Of a DNA stretch of 64,000 nucleotides, positions 41,941 to 55,100 are shown one piece after another (positions within the stretch are counted from its first letter, which is position 1; each line of letters begins with the position of its first letter). Source of the stretch: Euphorbia lathyris (Eukaryota > Streptophyta > Magnoliopsida > Malpighiales > Euphorbiaceae). The position numbers were made by a program, and so were the translations under genes. The DNA is taken from contig NC_088918.1 of assembly GCF_963576675.1 (NCBI RefSeq), forward strand, positions 68,621,501 to 68,685,500. Reading direction: 5' to 3'. The notes beneath the pieces are model-generated. The model searched no databases. It was given only the letters and a program-made list of their open reading frames with translations, and had not been told where the DNA came from.

Positions 41941-44900
41941 TCAGCATGTATATATATTAAGAACTTGGAATTTACTGAAGAGGTTTAACATACCAATGGC
42001 TTCTCTCAGTATGCTGAACTGCTCACGAGCCAGTGGCTTTGTGAAGATATCTGCAAGCTGCTCATCCGTTGGGACATAGGTCAGCTTGATCTCACCTTTG
42101 AGTACATGGTCTCTAATGAAGTGATGTCTGATGTTGACATTCTTCATCCTGCTGTGTTGGATTGGGTTTTTTGATAGATCAATTGCACTCTTGTTATCAC
42201 ATTTGACCTTAATTGTCTTTGTTTGAACACCATAATCTTCAAGCTGTTGCTTAATCCATAGGACTTGAGCAACACAGCTTCCAGCAGCAATGTACTCAGC
42301 TTCAGTGGTTGACAAGGCTACTGACACCTGCTTCTTGCTGAACCAGGATACAAGACAGCTCCCTAGGAAGTGGCATCCTCCTGAGGTGCTTTTTCGTTCC
42401 AGCTTGTCTCGTCCATAGTCAGCGTCAGTGTATCCAACGAGTGTGAAATCATGCGTGTTGGGATACCATAAACCTGCGTTCACTGAGCTTTGCAAATATC
42501 TAAGGATTCTTTTTACAGCTATGTAATGAGATTCCTTAGGGTTAGATTGATATCTAGCACAGTAGCATACTGAGAACTGAATGTCCGGTCTACTCGCTGT
42601 TAAGTAAAGTAGAGAACCAATCATACCTCGGTACAATTTGCTGTCCACTGACTTACCATTCTCGTCAGCGCATAGGACGGTGTCAGTGCCCATAGGAGTA
42701 GATATTGGCTTGCAATTTTCAAGATCATATTTATTTAATATCTCCTTGGCGTATTTAGCTTGACTGATGAAGATGCCATTTTTCCCTTGTTTGATTTGAA
42801 GTCCAAGGAAGAAGTTGAGTTCTCCCATCATTGACATTTCAAACTCAGTTTGCATTTGCTTGCTAAATTCCTTGCACATTGACTCATTAGTAGCACCGAA
42901 AATAATATCATCAACATATATTTGAGCCAGCAGGGTATCTTTACCCTTTCTCTTAATGAATAAGGTTGTATCAGCTTTGCCTCTGACATAATTTCTAGTC
43001 AGCAGGAAACTGGTCAGCCTCTCGTACCAAGCACGTGGTGCTTGCTTGAGGCTGTACAGAGCCTTTTTGAGTTTATAAACGTGGTTTGGGAATTTAGGAT
43101 CCTCAAACCCTGGAGGTTGATTAACATAAACTTCCTCGTTTATAACTCCATTAAGGAATGCACTCTTAACATCCATTTGAAACAGTTTAAAGTTCATATA
43201 ACTTGCATAAGTGCATAAAATTCTAATAGCCTCTAGCCTTGCCACTGGGGCAAAGGTCTCACCATAGTCAATACCTTCTTGCTGACTGTAGCCTTGAGCT
43301 ACATGCCTTGCTTTGTTCCTGACTACGTTTCCTTGTTCATCCAGCTTGTTGCGAAAGACCCATCTTGTTCCAATGGTCTTCTGACTCCTTTGATGTGGCA
43401 CTAATTCCCATACATCATTTCTTCTGAATTGATCAAGCTCCTCTTGCATTGCGCTCATCCAGAATTCATCGTGCTCAGCTTCAGCAAAGTTCTTTGGTTT
43501 CTGAACTGAGACGAAGGCTACGTTGCTGAGGTATCTCCTGAGTTGATTTCTTGTCATCAGGGTATTCTCAGCGGCATCAAGAATAGCACTCTCTGAGTGT
43601 CCTCTTGGTATCCTTATCTCCTTTGGTAGATTGATATCTTGTGATGTCTGTGTTTCAACAAACTCTGCAGATGTGGACTGGTCAGTGAAAACAATTTGAG
43701 ATTCACTTTTACCTTTGGTCAGCCCTTGAGGGAATGACTCAGCGGCTGTATCTTGATCAGCGGATACTGAGTGTGGATCATCCTCGGTCAGCGGTTGATA
43801 TCTTCCTGCAGGGTTAGTTTCATCGAACTCAACATGTACTGACTCTTCTAAAACTTGAGTTCGTTTATTGAAAACTCTGTATGCTTTGTTGTTTGTTGAG
43901 TAGCCTAAAAAGATAGCCTCATCAGATTTTGAGTCAAACTTAGCTAAGCTATCTTTGGTGTTTAGAATAAAACATTTACAGCCAAAGGCTCGAAAGTATC
44001 CAATGTTGGGCTTTCGTCCTTTCCAAAGTTCGTAGGGGGTTTTCTTTAGTATAGGTCTAACAAGAGCCCTATTAAGAATATAGCACGCTGTGTTAACAGC
44101 TTCTCCCCAAAAGTACTTTGGAAGCCTATCCTCACTCAGCATTGTCCTGTCTATTTCAACCAAGATTCTATTCTTCCTTTCAACAACCCCATTTTGTTGA
44201 GGCGTTCTAGGAGCAGAAAAGTTATGGTCAATGCCGCTGGCTTCACAGAATTCAACAAACTGTTGGTTTTTGAATTCTCCACCATTATCACTTCGGATGT
44301 GAGCCAATTTTAGGTCTTTTTCATTTTCAAGTTTTCTAACCAAATTTGAAAATGTCTCAAATGTTTCATCTTTGCTTCTCAGCAAGATGATCCAAGTGTA
44401 CCGAGAAAAGTCATCTACAATGACCAAGGAAAATCTTCTTCCACCCAGACTCAGCGGCTGGACTGGACCGAAGAGATCCAAGTGTAGCAACTCTAATGGA
44501 CGCTTAGTTGAGACAATGTTTTTGCTGTGAAAAGATTGTTTGGTTTGTTTTCCAACTTGGCAAGCGTGGCATAGTTGATCTTTTTCGAATTTAAGTTCTG
44601 GCAGTCCCTCAACCAATTGCTTTCTTGCTAATTTGGCCAGGAGGTCCATGCTTACATGACCAAGTCTCATGTGCCATAGCCAGGAATTTTCTTCCTTTGA
44701 TACTAAGCATACAGTTTTTGAAAACTTTTTCTCTAAGTTTAGCATGAAGACATTATCAATGCGAGGGGCAGTTAAAATTAACTCATTTGTTTTACCCTCG
44801 AATATTTTACATCCAGTGTCATCAAATATAACTTTTCTCCCATTGTCACATAGCTGAGCTACGCTGAGTAAGTTATATTTGAGTCCGCTGACTAGGGAGA

Positions 44901-45087
44901 TAGACTCAATAGTAGGATTACCTCCAATGGTTCCTGAACCTACTATCTTACCCTTTTTGTTGTCTCCAAAACTTACACTTCCTCCTCGTTTACGCTCAAA
45001 CGTGATGAACTGAGTTTCATCACCAGTCATATGCCTTGAGCATGCGCTGTCAATATACCACATCTTTGACTTCTTAGCACACCTCAA
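41941..45087 (-). CDS. Sirevirus-like pol: protease remnant, integrase, reverse transcriptase, RNase H
   Basis: 1048 aa open frame. The start overlaps the protease motif, read here as [10 protein letters not shown] where many copia elements have DSG. Then come the GAG-pre-integrase block ([19 protein letters not shown]), the integrase core ([27 protein letters not shown]), the copia reverse transcriptase ([19 protein letters not shown]), and RNase H ([39 protein letters not shown] end). It is in a different frame from gag, so a frameshift lies at about 45088-45105. The listed start is an open-frame limit, not a proven initiation site. Confidence 0.9.
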   Translation of the reverse strand: MRCAKKSKMWYIDSACSRHMTGDETQFITFERKRGGSVSFGDNKKGKIVGSGTIGGNPTIESISLVSGLKYNLLSVAQLCDNGRKVIFDDTGCKIFEGKTNELILTAPRIDNVFMLNLEKKFSKTVCLVSKEENSWLWHMRLGHVSMDLLAKLARKQLVEGLPELKFEKDQLCHACQVGKQTKQSFHSKNIVSTKRPLELLHLDLFGPVQPLSLGGRRFSLVIVDDFSRYTWIILLRSKDETFETFSNLVRKLENEKDLKLAHIRSDNGGEFKNQQFVEFCEASGIDHNFSAPRTPQQNGVVERKNRILVEIDRTMLSEDRLPKYFWGEAVNTACYILNRALVRPILKKTPYELWKGRKPNIGYFRAFGCKCFILNTKDSLAKFDSKSDEAIFLGYSTNNKAYRVFNKRTQVLEESVHVEFDETNPAGRYQPLTEDDPHSVSADQDTAAESFPQGLTKGKSESQIVFTDQSTSAEFVETQTSQDINLPKEIRIPRGHSESAILDAAENTLMTRNQLRRYLSNVAFVSVQKPKNFAEAEHDEFWMSAMQEELDQFRRNDVWELVPHQRSQKTIGTRWVFRNKLDEQGNVVRNKARHVAQGYSQQEGIDYGETFAPVARLEAIRILCTYASYMNFKLFQMDVKSAFLNGVINEEVYVNQPPGFEDPKFPNHVYKLKKALYSLKQAPRAWYERLTSFLLTRNYVRGKADTTLFIKRKGKDTLLAQIYVDDIIFGATNESMCKEFSKQMQTEFEMSMMGELNFFLGLQIKQGKNGIFISQAKYAKEILNKYDLENCKPISTPMGTDTVLCADENGKSVDSKLYRGMIGSLLYLTASRPDIQFSVCYCARYQSNPKESHYIAVKRILRYLQSSVNAGLWYPNTHDFTLVGYTDADYGRDKLERKSTSGGCHFLGSCLVSWFSKKQVSVALSTTEAEYIAAGSCVAQVLWIKQQLEDYGVQTKTIKVKCDNKSAIDLSKNPIQHSRMKNVNIRHHFIRDHVLKGEIKLTYVPTDEQLADIFTKPLAREQFSILREAIGMLNLFSKFQVLNIYTC

Positions 45088-45104
45088 GCTTACCTGTAAT
45101 GTAA

Positions 45105-46847
45105 CTAGTTACTTTTAGGTACCCAATTCTTTTTGGGTCCTGGCTTGTTAGGTTCAACAGGTAAAGCATCATATTTTACTTTATGGCGACATACTTGGAC
45201 AGTATGGCCATTCTTTCCGCAAAAGTCACAGATGACCTTCCATTTAGGATGTTTCACTGACTGGTCAGCACCCCAGTGCTGAGCGTGCCAGCACAACTTT
45301 GTGGTGTGTCCTTTCTTCCCACAGAAGTCACACTAGACATTCCGTTGAGGATTCCATCTCTGCTGACTAGTACCTCGGTACTGAGTATTCAGAGGAATAT
45401 TTCTTTTGTTTGGAACCTTTAATTGGTTCTGAATGGTTGTGACGTCCTTTCTCAGTTTCTTAGAATCTGATTGGACCTCAGTGACAAACTTATGCATGAT
45501 CTCCATGTTATCATGCAAAGTTGAGTTGTCCTGAAGGAGGAATCTGAGGTCACTCAACTTGACCTCTTCAACCTCATCACATCGCCTGCTGAGTGCTCTA
45601 ACTTTCTTATTACACTTTTTGACAAGTGTGTAGAGGTCATTCAGGGCATTAACCATTTCATTTCTGAGCAGGGGTAGTGATATTACCTCATTTGATTGCT
45701 CCTCGTCATCAGATGGAATGGAGGGGTCAGCATGCTCAGAGACACACGGCTCAGCAAGTTTGTCAGCCATGAAGCAGATCTTTGCGGACTCGGTGGCATC
45801 AGCTTCTGATGAAGAAGACTCATCACTGTCGCTCCATGTTGCCACCATTACCTTTTTGTCGTTCTTCCTTTCTTTCCTCAGTGTGGGACAGCTTGACTTG
45901 ATATGGCCAATTTGATGGCATTCAAAGCATGTAATGGGCTTTGAGCTGTCCTTCTTGTATTTGCTGTCGTTGGACTCAGCTTTATACTTATCAAACTTCT
46001 TGTAAGACTTTTTAGAATATTTGTCATTCTTTTTGAACAGCTTTTTCATCTTCCTGGTGAACATAGCCATCTCCTCATCGTCTGTTGAGCTCCCATCAGT
46101 GGAGTCAACTTTCATGATAAGAGACTTTTGCTTCTTGTCTTCAGACTTTTCCTTCACCTCGAAATTCTTCATTGAGATCTCATGGGTCAGCAGTGAGCCG
46201 ATGAGTTCATCATATTTGTAGGTGGTTAAATCTTGAGCTTCCTCAACAGCAGTCTTCTTTGCTTGCCAGTTTTTAGGAAGACTCCTTAGAATCTTCTTGA
46301 CTTGTTCTTCCTCAGTGAAGATCTTCCCAAGTCTTTTGAGCTCGTTGATGATGTTTGTAAACCTTGCATTCATGTCAGAGATTCCCTCATCATCGTTCAT
46401 TTCGAACAGCTCGTACATTCTCATCTGCTGGTTTACCTTGGATTCTTTCACCTTGTTGGTTCCTTCGTAGGTGACCTCCAGCTTCTTCCAGATCTCCTGT
46501 GCTGACTCACAACCTGAAATTTTGTTGTATTTTGCAGCATCTAGCGCACAGTGAAGCATGTTTATAGCCGAAGCGTGATTTTGTAACTTCTTGAGATCAT
46601 CCTCTGTCCATTTGGCCTTAGCTTTGACAACTGTTTGGCCAGCCACAACTTCAATAGGAACAAATGGGCCTTGGACTATTGAGAGCCATGCACTCATATT
46701 TGTTGCCTGGATGAAGTTTTTCATCCTATTCTTCCAGAAGGTGTAGTTAGACTCGAAGAATAGGGGAGGCCGAGTAATGGACAGCCCCTCAGGTAAGATC
46801 TGAGTTGTTTGGTTTCCTGGGAGAAACTGAGTGCTGTTTTCAGCCAT
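45105..46847 (-). pseudogene. Sirevirus-like gag with an in-frame stop
   Basis: Starts ATG at 46847 and is open for 504 codons to a TAG at 45335-45333. The same frame then continues to 45105. Features are the UBN2/gag-type core (YTFWKNRMKNFIQA, then a Trp-Lys-Lys-Leu-Glu block), a first zinc knuckle CFECHQIGHIKSSC before the stop, and two more CCHC knuckles after it (one directly following the TAG, the other CDFCGKNGHTVQVC). Gag forms the particle and binds RNA. The stop separates the last two knuckles from the capsid part. Confidence 0.85.
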
Positions 46848-46894
46848 AGTGGGGATCAGCTCAAGGTAGTTAAACCTTGCACAGTGAGCTTTTA

Positions 46895-46907
46895 AGCTCT
46901 GATACCA
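46895..46907 (-). other. Primer-binding site, initiator-Met tRNA type
   Basis: Minus strand TGGTATCAGAGCT lies two bases after the 5' LTR end (...GACCAACA). Confidence 0.9.
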
Positions 46908-46909
46908 CT

Positions 46910-47442
46910 TGTTGGTCCCTTATAACGTAACAAGTTAGTTCCAAGGGGGGGGTAGGAACTATTTTAAATTTTAATACGTTTAGGCTGACTTCTTTTTCTT
47001 TAAAAAGGATTACACAGCGCGCTGAATGAATTAAGACACTGGCTTAGTCAACTTGGTGATTAAGTCAGCTTCTTTCTTTGAGTCAGGAGATAGCACTTGA
47101 GTCTATTCCTGAACTCGGATACTCAGTACACACAACTCAGCGTGACCTCTTTACTTGGTCAGTTTTGTTTAAGCAAGCAATATATATATATCTAAGGAGT
47201 TTAAGGTTAGAACAATGTTACTCAGCAGATTTATCCAGGTTCGGCCTCTACACCTACGTCCTGTCCCCGGAACACATTCCGAGCTTTCGAATTCTCTACT
47301 GAGCTCTTTAACGGTAGAGCATCAAACCTTTTACAACAAGAAGCTGAGTATAACAAGATTACCTTCCTCTATACCTCTACTCACTCCTATTCTATTGTTG
47401 AGTACTATAACCGAGTACTCAGCCTCTCCTTTCTAATTCTAG
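46910..47442 (-). repeat. Truncated 5' LTR of the Sirevirus-like element
   Basis: Matches the first ~530 bp (plus-strand sense) of the 1344-bp copy at 36738. Homology stops at CTAATTCTAG near 47442. The missing ~810 bp is the outer, U3-containing side. Confidence 0.85.
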
Positions 47443-48179
47443 TGCTCACACCAGTCGTCAATCTCAAAAGAATCAGATCCTGGATTTACTATATACTGCA
47501 CTAATGATGTGAGGTTTGAGTGCAGCTGTATGATGTATGTCAAATTGTCAACATATGCACAATACAAGTCAATATCAATTTTATGCATCCAAATTGCAAG
47601 CAAGAGACTTCTTGTCCATCGAGACCTCCCCAGTTATGTTTTCAACAAACCATACGTGACGAGAGCCCCCAAGTTCTTAATGAAATAAACAAACTGCATG
47701 GCATCGACATTTCCTCATTGGGGCGATTTGGTAAAGAACCAGACAACTCAAAGACTCTTACCTTCAAATCTATTAGGATTGAAAGGTTAGAGATGAACCA
47801 TTGAAGAATTAAATTTTAATGGTCAAAAAGACCAGAATGGTTAAAGATTCAATTGTATTGCTACATGTATCCAAATTTCTCAATGGTATATTGTCCTAAA
47901 GTTAAAATTCTGATCATGGTTTTCATATTTGGACTCTTTATGTTGGTTATCCCTTGAGATGTGTTCCATTCAAGTTGGCACATAATTGCAGCAATTTTAT
48001 GGAAACATCTATAACTTAGGTATGAAATATTTTAAAACAAATTGTACATTCAACACATATTATTCCACAATTCAACATGTATTAGTGCCAAATTAAAACT
48101 TGAAATCTAAAGATAAAACATGCAAATTCCACAAGATTTCAATAAACTAAAACCCCCTGAGAAAAAGATGCAGACAAAC
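47443..48179. other. Unassigned segment between the Sirevirus-like LTR and the DnaJ remnant
   Basis: Open frames are short (94 codons at 47520-47804, plus strand). On the minus strand near 47500-47445 an AG-preceded stretch reads YIVNPGSDSFEIDDW, which looks exon-like, but I do not recognise it. Confidence 0.4.
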
Positions 48180-48786
48180 CTTTGCCTTATCATCCCTAAT
48201 GAAGTGCAAATTGATGGGTCGAGCTGCCATATGGCGACCTTCATCCCTGTACCCTGTCACCCAGCAAACTTCATTGAAGCTCCAGACTTTGACCCCTTTC
48301 TGCATTCATGCATTATAAAAAGAAACCTCTTGCCAGTAATCATCACAATTGAATATGAAATAAAGAACATAAGAGATGAGATGGCCGTAATAACTCACCG
48401 AGTGCACTTTGAGCAAATGACATTTTGAGATAGGGAAAGCTTTTTGGTTGTGCCAAGGTAAAGATCCTCCATTGAGACCTTTAATGGATGAACCACATCC
48501 TCTCCCCTTCTCTGCCTTCTTCCTCTGCTATTTCCACCTACAGAGCATTAAAAGTTAATTTGTCGTTATTTATGCACCACAAAACATCACTGGTAAAAAC
48601 AGAAGATGAAATAATCGATTTCCTTACCCCAAAAGGACTCCATCAAAGAAGGATTCAAAAATATCAAATGGGTTTATGGTCGCCGCTCCCTCCGCCAATT
48701 CCTTCTTTAAGGGAATCTTCTTTGTATTGATCATAAATGGGTTCAGGATCACTCAACACCTCATAAGCATGAGACAGCTCTTTGAA
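48180..48786 (-). pseudogene. Partial DnaJ-A (ATJ2/ATJ3-type Hsp40) gene with introns, decayed
   Basis: Three exon-like blocks on the minus strand. 48786-48628: FKELSHAYEVLSDPE, IYDQY, LKEGIGGGSGDH; after AG, before GTAAGG. 48537-48399: [35 protein letters not shown]; after TGTAG, before GTGAGT. 48299-~48180: KGSKSGASMKFAG, QGTGMKV; after GCAG. These match J-domain end, Gly/Phe linker, CTD-I start and the first zinc-finger Cys repeats of cytosolic DnaJ-A co-chaperones. A zinc-binding Cys has become TGA and the J-domain exon has further damage. No start, HPD exon or C-terminal part is seen, so this is a fragment carried by duplication or transposition of genomic DNA, not a retrocopy. Confidence 0.8.
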
Positions 48787-48877
48787 CTGCGATCTACTAC
48801 AAGGGGAAAACCTAATGAGAGACGTGATTGGATGAATTTCTGTGACAGTTTGAAAGTTCCGATGAAGAGGTGAGGTC

Positions 48878-49060
48878 GATTGGGATTGAGAAGAAAGGGA
48901 AGATAACCTAGAATCGGAAGATGAACTCGGGATGAATTACAATTTCACTTTGAAAAGTCTGATCTCATCGATTGGGATTGAGAAGAAAGGGAAGATAACC
49001 TAGAACCGGAAGAGGTACTGGGGATGAATTACAATTTTAGGTTTTGTAAAAATTTGGGGG
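48878..49060. repeat. ~92-bp tandem duplication
   Basis: GATTGGGATTGAGAAGAAAG and about 70 following bases occur at 48878 and 48970, both running into GATGAATTACAATTT. AT-rich unassigned DNA follows to 49442. Confidence 0.85.
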
Positions 49061-49444
49061 GAAAGGATGGCGCGTTTCTAAAATGTTTTAGTAAAAGAAT
49101 TGGGGGAATCCATGGCGCCTCCAAATATTTTGGTAAAAAAATTGGGCTCTAAATGTTTGAAGAATATTTATGATATTATTTATCCTTATTATAACTATTA
49201 ATTATATGTTTTAATGAAAATATTTTGTAAAATATTAATTAAATATTTTGTAAAATATTTATGATATTATTCTCATTAAGTTTTTCTTATTTAATGAAAA
49301 TATTTATAAAAAAAATATCTGAAAAATAAAATTATTAACTATTAATACTTAATGATATTATTTCTTCTCATTATATCTATTTTTTAATAAGAATTGTCTT
49401 ATTATCATTATTTTCTTCTCATTATTACTCTTTTTTTTTTGTAG

Positions 49445-49805
49445 TGAACACTTCAGATCAGCTTCCAACTCAGCACTCTAATTACTCAACGTCGGCTTAT
49501 ACAAATTATATATTGAGTAATTTAAGCAAGCAACACATACATATATATCAAGAAGAAAGGGTTACAGATTACTCAGCAGTCTTATCCTGGTTCGGCCTCA
49601 CCGCCTACGTCCAGTCCCCAGAATCCTTCCGGGCTTTTTCAATCCACTACTGAGCTCTTTAAAGGTAGAGCACAAACTGTTTACAAAGCAATTGAGTATG
49701 CAAGAGTACCGTCCTCTATTCGTCTACTCAACCCTACTGAGCACTATAACCAAACACTCAGATTTTCTCTACCACTGAGTACTAAAACCAAGTACTCAGC
49801 ACCAC
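49445..49805 (-). repeat. Diverged LTR fragment related to the Sirevirus-like element
   Basis: Phrases shared with 47100-47440 in the same order: ACTCAGCAG..TTATCC(A/T)GGTTCGGCCTC, GCCTACGTCC, CTACTGAGCTCTTTAA.GGTAGAGCA, and GAGTACT.AA.C.(A/G)AGTACTCAGC. It is cut at 49805 by the LTR of the chromovirus. Confidence 0.8.
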
Positions 49806-52066
49806 TGTAACCCCCTCACTTGGATCACATGATATCTCACACAATATCAGTTATAGACATGCTTTCAATACTCAATCATATAAACTTCAATCTCATATAA
49901 ACTTTACAGATTATACATAAGAGAAAGCATTTACAATACACGTTTAAGTCATTATCCTGCATAGAGGATTTACAAAACAAAAGTACATCACAAGACTCCA
50001 AAATGCCTAGATGATAATGGACTGACACTGCTAGTGCGACCTTAAGCAAGAAGAACTCCACCTAACCTGTAAAATCTGTTGGCAAGGGGTGAGCTGCCTA
50101 CTCATTAAACATATTACGCATATATGTATATACAAAAGTAATGTAAAGAGCACAAATCAAAATATATCATCAGTACCAAGTTAGAATTTATTCACCTGTT
50201 TCATTTATTATAGTAATACTTATTTTAGAAAGGCCTTGATGTACTTAGACAATATATATAAAATGGTCCTTGGGCCCAATCTGTATTCCGGCTCACTAAA
50301 TTCGGAATACAATCATCTGTGCTACGGAGGAGTTACACTCAACTCACGTACTCATATATCTCAACACATGTGCTTCCGGCTCACAATATTCGGATAGCAC
50401 TCTCAACTTGGACCATTTCACATATCCATCTAAGCAAGCTCATATTCATTTATAATCCAACCATTATCCAGTTCCAGTATGTGCACAAGGCTCAACATGC
50501 CGTATTTACTCATAACACTGCAACATACTCAATCATATCACTTCCTTATCAATCATAGCGGATCACAAACACTCAAACATGATTCACATCATTCACATAA
50601 GATTCAACCACATCTCACACTCATACATTCATACACATATATAAGCAATATGCTTACCGTCGCACTTGGTTCGATCTATTCAACACGATCAGGTGTGCGT
50701 TCAATTGCACCTTGCCCTCCTAATGTCACATAACATTGATCCAATTAGCCTTAACATAAACTTAATGAAAATATAAACTAAGGATTCTATATGATGTACA
50801 AGACACTAATGCCACAAAGTTCATGCAATCTAATCCTTTTGTCTTAGATCATCACATGACCTACTTGCACACATTCTGTCATAACTTTCTCTATATGAAT
50901 CCAAATTCCCTGATTCTTAAACCTACTGAAACTAGACATATATGGGTAGAACATATCCAAAATTCACATTAATATCACCTCTGCACAATATATGGCATGC
51001 AAAATGATTCTGTCCTGTTTCCAGCCAAGAAACAGACTACCCAGCTTTGCCTCTACCATAATGCACTCAACCTAGCTCACACTAAGTACAATGGATTGCC
51101 AAATCCTTTTACAGACATATACTTCAAGTAGTTAGGAACACTTTTGTATAAAGAAACTTTCTCCAATTCGGACTCTAAGATCCTCAAAATGCTACATCAA
51201 CATGGCTGCCTCACATGACATTCAATTTCGAGGCAGTCATGATCCATCTAGGTTTTCTTCCTCTATATATGGAATTAAAGTCCCATAGTTTACAGAGGGT
51301 TTCATAACACATATAGGAACATAGTTTATTCTTTATGTATCTTCAAATTCGAACAATATCAATATGAAAAATATGCTCCAAAATGACGGAAAGCAGTACC
51401 CTAGATTTCTGTTTAGGGCACTTGATACATATCTTTCATTTGGACAGCCTATAACCACTTCAAACAACACCAAAACTCAACAAACTCAATAATAACTCAT
51501 CCACAACAACTCCTATCATCATACCTAGGTATTTCATAATCTCAAACTCATAGAAAACAAGCTAAAACAACATACTAACCTTCAAGTTGTGTCTATCACC
51601 TAGTATGCTTCCTAACTTAACTTGTTTGGCTTGACAATGGAAGAAATTGGAAGAGTTTTCTTTGGAGGATGTTAGGGTATGAAAAGGGAAAGTTTGCTGA
51701 AGCTTTGGTCGAAATTGTGGCTGGAAAGCATAAAGAATGAGTTGTGTACATCCATTTGAAATGAAGAGGTGCATTTTGTCTCAATCTTGGGTGACATCAT
51801 GCTTAAGTGAGGTGCTTGTTCACAAAACTCATTTCTAGCCCTCCACAAGTCTAATTTAATCAATTAAGGACATGTTCATTCATTCATTTAAGTCCTAACT
51901 CAATTAACCAATCGTTACATCTTAATGACACACTAATCGTCTACTAATCGCATTATGCATACGAAACTTCCGATGCCAATGAGATGAATCTAAAATGTAT
52001 GTATTCAATCATGAAAACATATATGAATGTGGGAAGATGTATATGTTAGGGTTTAGGGATGTTACA
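49806..52066 (-). repeat. 3' LTR of the chromovirus (2261 bp)
   Basis: Plus-strand sense runs TGTAACCCCC...GGGATGTTACA. Compared with 57009-57829 it is complete. The frames at 49876-51863 within it are not genes. Confidence 0.93.
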
Positions 52067-52084
52067 GTTCTTCCCCCCTTAAAG
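52067..52084 (-). other. Polypurine tract of the chromovirus
   Basis: Minus strand CTTTAAGGGGGGAAGAAC directly before the LTR start TGTAACATCC. Confidence 0.92.
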
Positions 52085-52101
52085 AATTTCGTCCCCGAAA
52101 T

Positions 52102-55100
52102 TCACTTACCAGAAGCTTCAAATAGGTAAGGATATTGTGTCCTCATATTTTCTTCTACCTCCCAAGTTGCCTCATCAAGTGTTTGATTATGACTCCATCT
52201 CACCTTAACCATTGGAATTTCACGGTTTCTGAGTCGTTTCATTTCTCGTCCCAAAATCTCTAAAGGTTGCTCACGAATAGTCAAGTCTGTGTTCACTATT
52301 GCAATCTCAGGTTCAGGAATCATATGACTTGGGTCTGATCTATATCTTCTTAATACTGACACATGAAATACATCATGTATTAAAGACAATTCTGGTGGTA
52401 AAGCTAACCTATAAGCCAATGGTCCAACTCTCTCAATGATCTCATAAGGCCCAATGTATCTTGGATTCAACTTCCCTCTTCTACCAAAACGAACTATTCC
52501 TTTCCATGGGGATATTTTTAAAAACACTTTATCTCCAACTTTATATTCCATCTCCCTTCGGTGCTGATCCACATAAGCTTTCTGACGTTCTTGTGCAGCT
52601 TTTAAATACTTCTTTATGACATTGATCTTCTCAACCGTTTCCTGGACTAACTCAGGTCCTTCCAATTTCCTCATTCCTTCAACATCCCAACATATAGGGC
52701 TTCTACACGGTCTTCCATACAATGCCTCATAAGGTGTCATGCCTATACTCGAATGATAACCATTATTATAAGCAAACTCCATCAGAGGTAAATGTATATC
52801 CCACTCACCTTGGAAATTAAGAACACAAGCTCTCATCATATCCTCTAAGGTCTGAATAGTTCTTTCTGATTGTCCATCTGTCTGTGGATGAAAAACTGTA
52901 CTGAAATGCAATTTTGTTCCCAAGGAGTGTTGCAAACTGCCCCAAAATCTAGATGTGAATCTAGGATCACGATCTGAAACAATAGATATAGGTACTCCAT
53001 GCAATCTCACAATTTGTTCCACATAAAGTCTAGCCAATTTATCCATCGAGTCTGTCTGTTGAACCGGTAGAAAGTGAGCAGATTTCGTAAGTCTATCTAC
53101 TATCACCCATATACTATCGTGTCTACGCCTTGTTCTTGGTAATCCCATCACAAAATCCATAGTGATCCTCTCCCATTTCCACTCTGGTATGGTTAAAGGT
53201 TTTAGTTTTCCCACGGGAGCTTGATGCTCAGCTTTAACCTGTTGACATGTCAAACATTTGGAAACAAAATCAGATACATCTTTCTTCATTGTAGGCCACC
53301 AGTAAAAAGGTCTCAAATTTCTGTACATCTTTATCATTCCTGGGTGCATAGCATAAGGAGAATTATGTGCTTCCTGTAAAATTTCTGATCTTAAATCTGC
53401 TACATCTGGAACACATAATCGACTTCCTAACATCATAGTCCCATCATCTTCCACAGAAATATCAGGTCTCTTACCTTGTTGTACATGATCTCTCATTTTC
53501 TGTAAATAAGGATCATGCCACTGTGCTTCTTGGATCCTTTCTTTCAAATCTGGTTTTACCCGTAGTGTAGCCATCAAACCTGTTACTTCATTTACTTCTA
53601 ACTGCACATCCATGGCTCGCATCTCCACTAGTGAATTCAAACTATAACTCTTCATACTAGCCACAATATCAACACTCTTTCTACTCAAAGCATCTGCAAC
53701 CACATTAGCTTTTCCTGGATGGTAATCTATTGTACAATCATAATCTTTTAATAGCTCAATCCATCTCCTTTGTCTTAGGTTCAACTCCTTTTGTGTAAAG
53801 ATGTACTTCAAACTCTTGTGATCAGTGAGAATCTGAAATGTCTCCCCATATAGGTAATGTCTCCATACCTTCAATGCATGGATGACTGCTGCCAACTCTA
53901 AGTCGTGTGTGGGGTAATTCATCTCATGAGGTCTCAGTTGCCTAGAAGCATATGCAATAACTTTCCCATTTTGCATTAGAACACATCCCAAACCTTGTCC
54001 CGAGGCATCTGTATAAACAACAAAGCCACCACCTTCAGAAGGTAACACTAACACTGGTGTGGAAGTTAATCTCTTCTTTAGTTCCTCAAAGCTTTGGTGA
54101 CATTTATCATTCCACTGGAATACAACTCCCTTTCTCAGCAATTTAGTTAATGGACCTGCAATTAGAGAAAAACCCTCTACAAATCTCCTGTAATAACCAG
54201 CTAACCCAAGAAAACTCCTAAGCTCTGTAACGTTCTTTGGCGGTTCCCACTCATCAATAGCTTTAATTTTGGAAGGGTCGGGTTGAACCCCTTCACCTGA
54301 CACCACATGACCAAGGAATACAACTTCATCCATCCAAAATTCACATTTGCTCAGCTTTGCATACATCTGATTATCTCTTAAAATTTTCAAAACAATTCTC
54401 AAATGTTGTTCATGCTCACCCACAGTTCTTGAGTACACTAGGATATCATCAATGAACACCACAACAAACTTATCTAGATATGGCTGAAAAGTCATGTTCA
54501 TTAATGCCATGAAAGCTGCAGGAGCATTAGTCAAGCCAAAAGGCATCACAAGAAACTCAAAATGACCATACCTTGTACGAAAAGCAGTTTTAGGTATGTC
54601 AGCTTCGGCAACTCTCAACTGCCAATAGCCCGATCTTAGATCAATCTTTGAAAAATGACGAGCTCCTCTAAGTTGATCTAGCAAATCATCAATTCGAGGC
54701 AATGGATACTTGTTTTTCACTGTCATTCTGTTTAATTGTCTGTAATCGATACATAGTCGCATACTACCATCTTTCTTCTTCACAAATAATACAGGTGCTC
54801 CCCACGGTGAAGTACTAGGTCGTATAAACCCCTTCTCAAGTAGTTCTTCTATTTGTTTCTTCAATTCTTGTAATTCCATTGGAGCCATTCTATATGGAGC
54901 AATTGATATAGGAGATACTCCTGGCATGGTCTCAATAGGAAAATCAATCTCCCTATGAGGTGGTAATCCTGGTAGTTCATCTACGAATACATCTGCAAAA
55001 TCTCTCACCACTGGAATATTCTCCAATTTGCCTCCATCCTCCCTAGTATCCACAACATGAGCTAAATATGCCTCACACCCACTTCTAATCCATCTGATTG

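Larger units (their letters stand above)
36738..47442 (-). mobile_element. Sirevirus-like Ty1/copia retrotransposon, minus strand, 5' LTR truncated
   Basis: Order on the minus strand: partial 5' LTR (47442-46910), initiator-Met primer site, gag, pol, a long env-like region, polypurine tract, full 3' LTR (38081-36738). Gene order and an extra ORF after pol are typical of the SIRE/Maximus group. LTR copies differ at about 16 places in ~530 bp (~97% identity). Gag and the env-like region are broken by stops and frameshifts; pol is a long open frame. Confidence 0.88.

Noticed and set aside
36217..47500. LINE reverse transcriptase simply interrupted by the Sirevirus-like element
   Set aside because: The expected continuation of the reverse transcriptase is not present after 47442, so more than a clean insertion occurred.
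48180..48786. Functional DnaJ co-chaperone gene
   Set aside because: No start, no HPD-containing exon, a zinc-binding Cys replaced by a stop and damaged J-domain exon; only a fragment.
50319..51863. Open frames in the chromovirus 3' LTR
   Set aside because: The first ones are repeated almost unchanged in the 5' LTR copy (57522-58008) and belong to LTR sequence, not genes.
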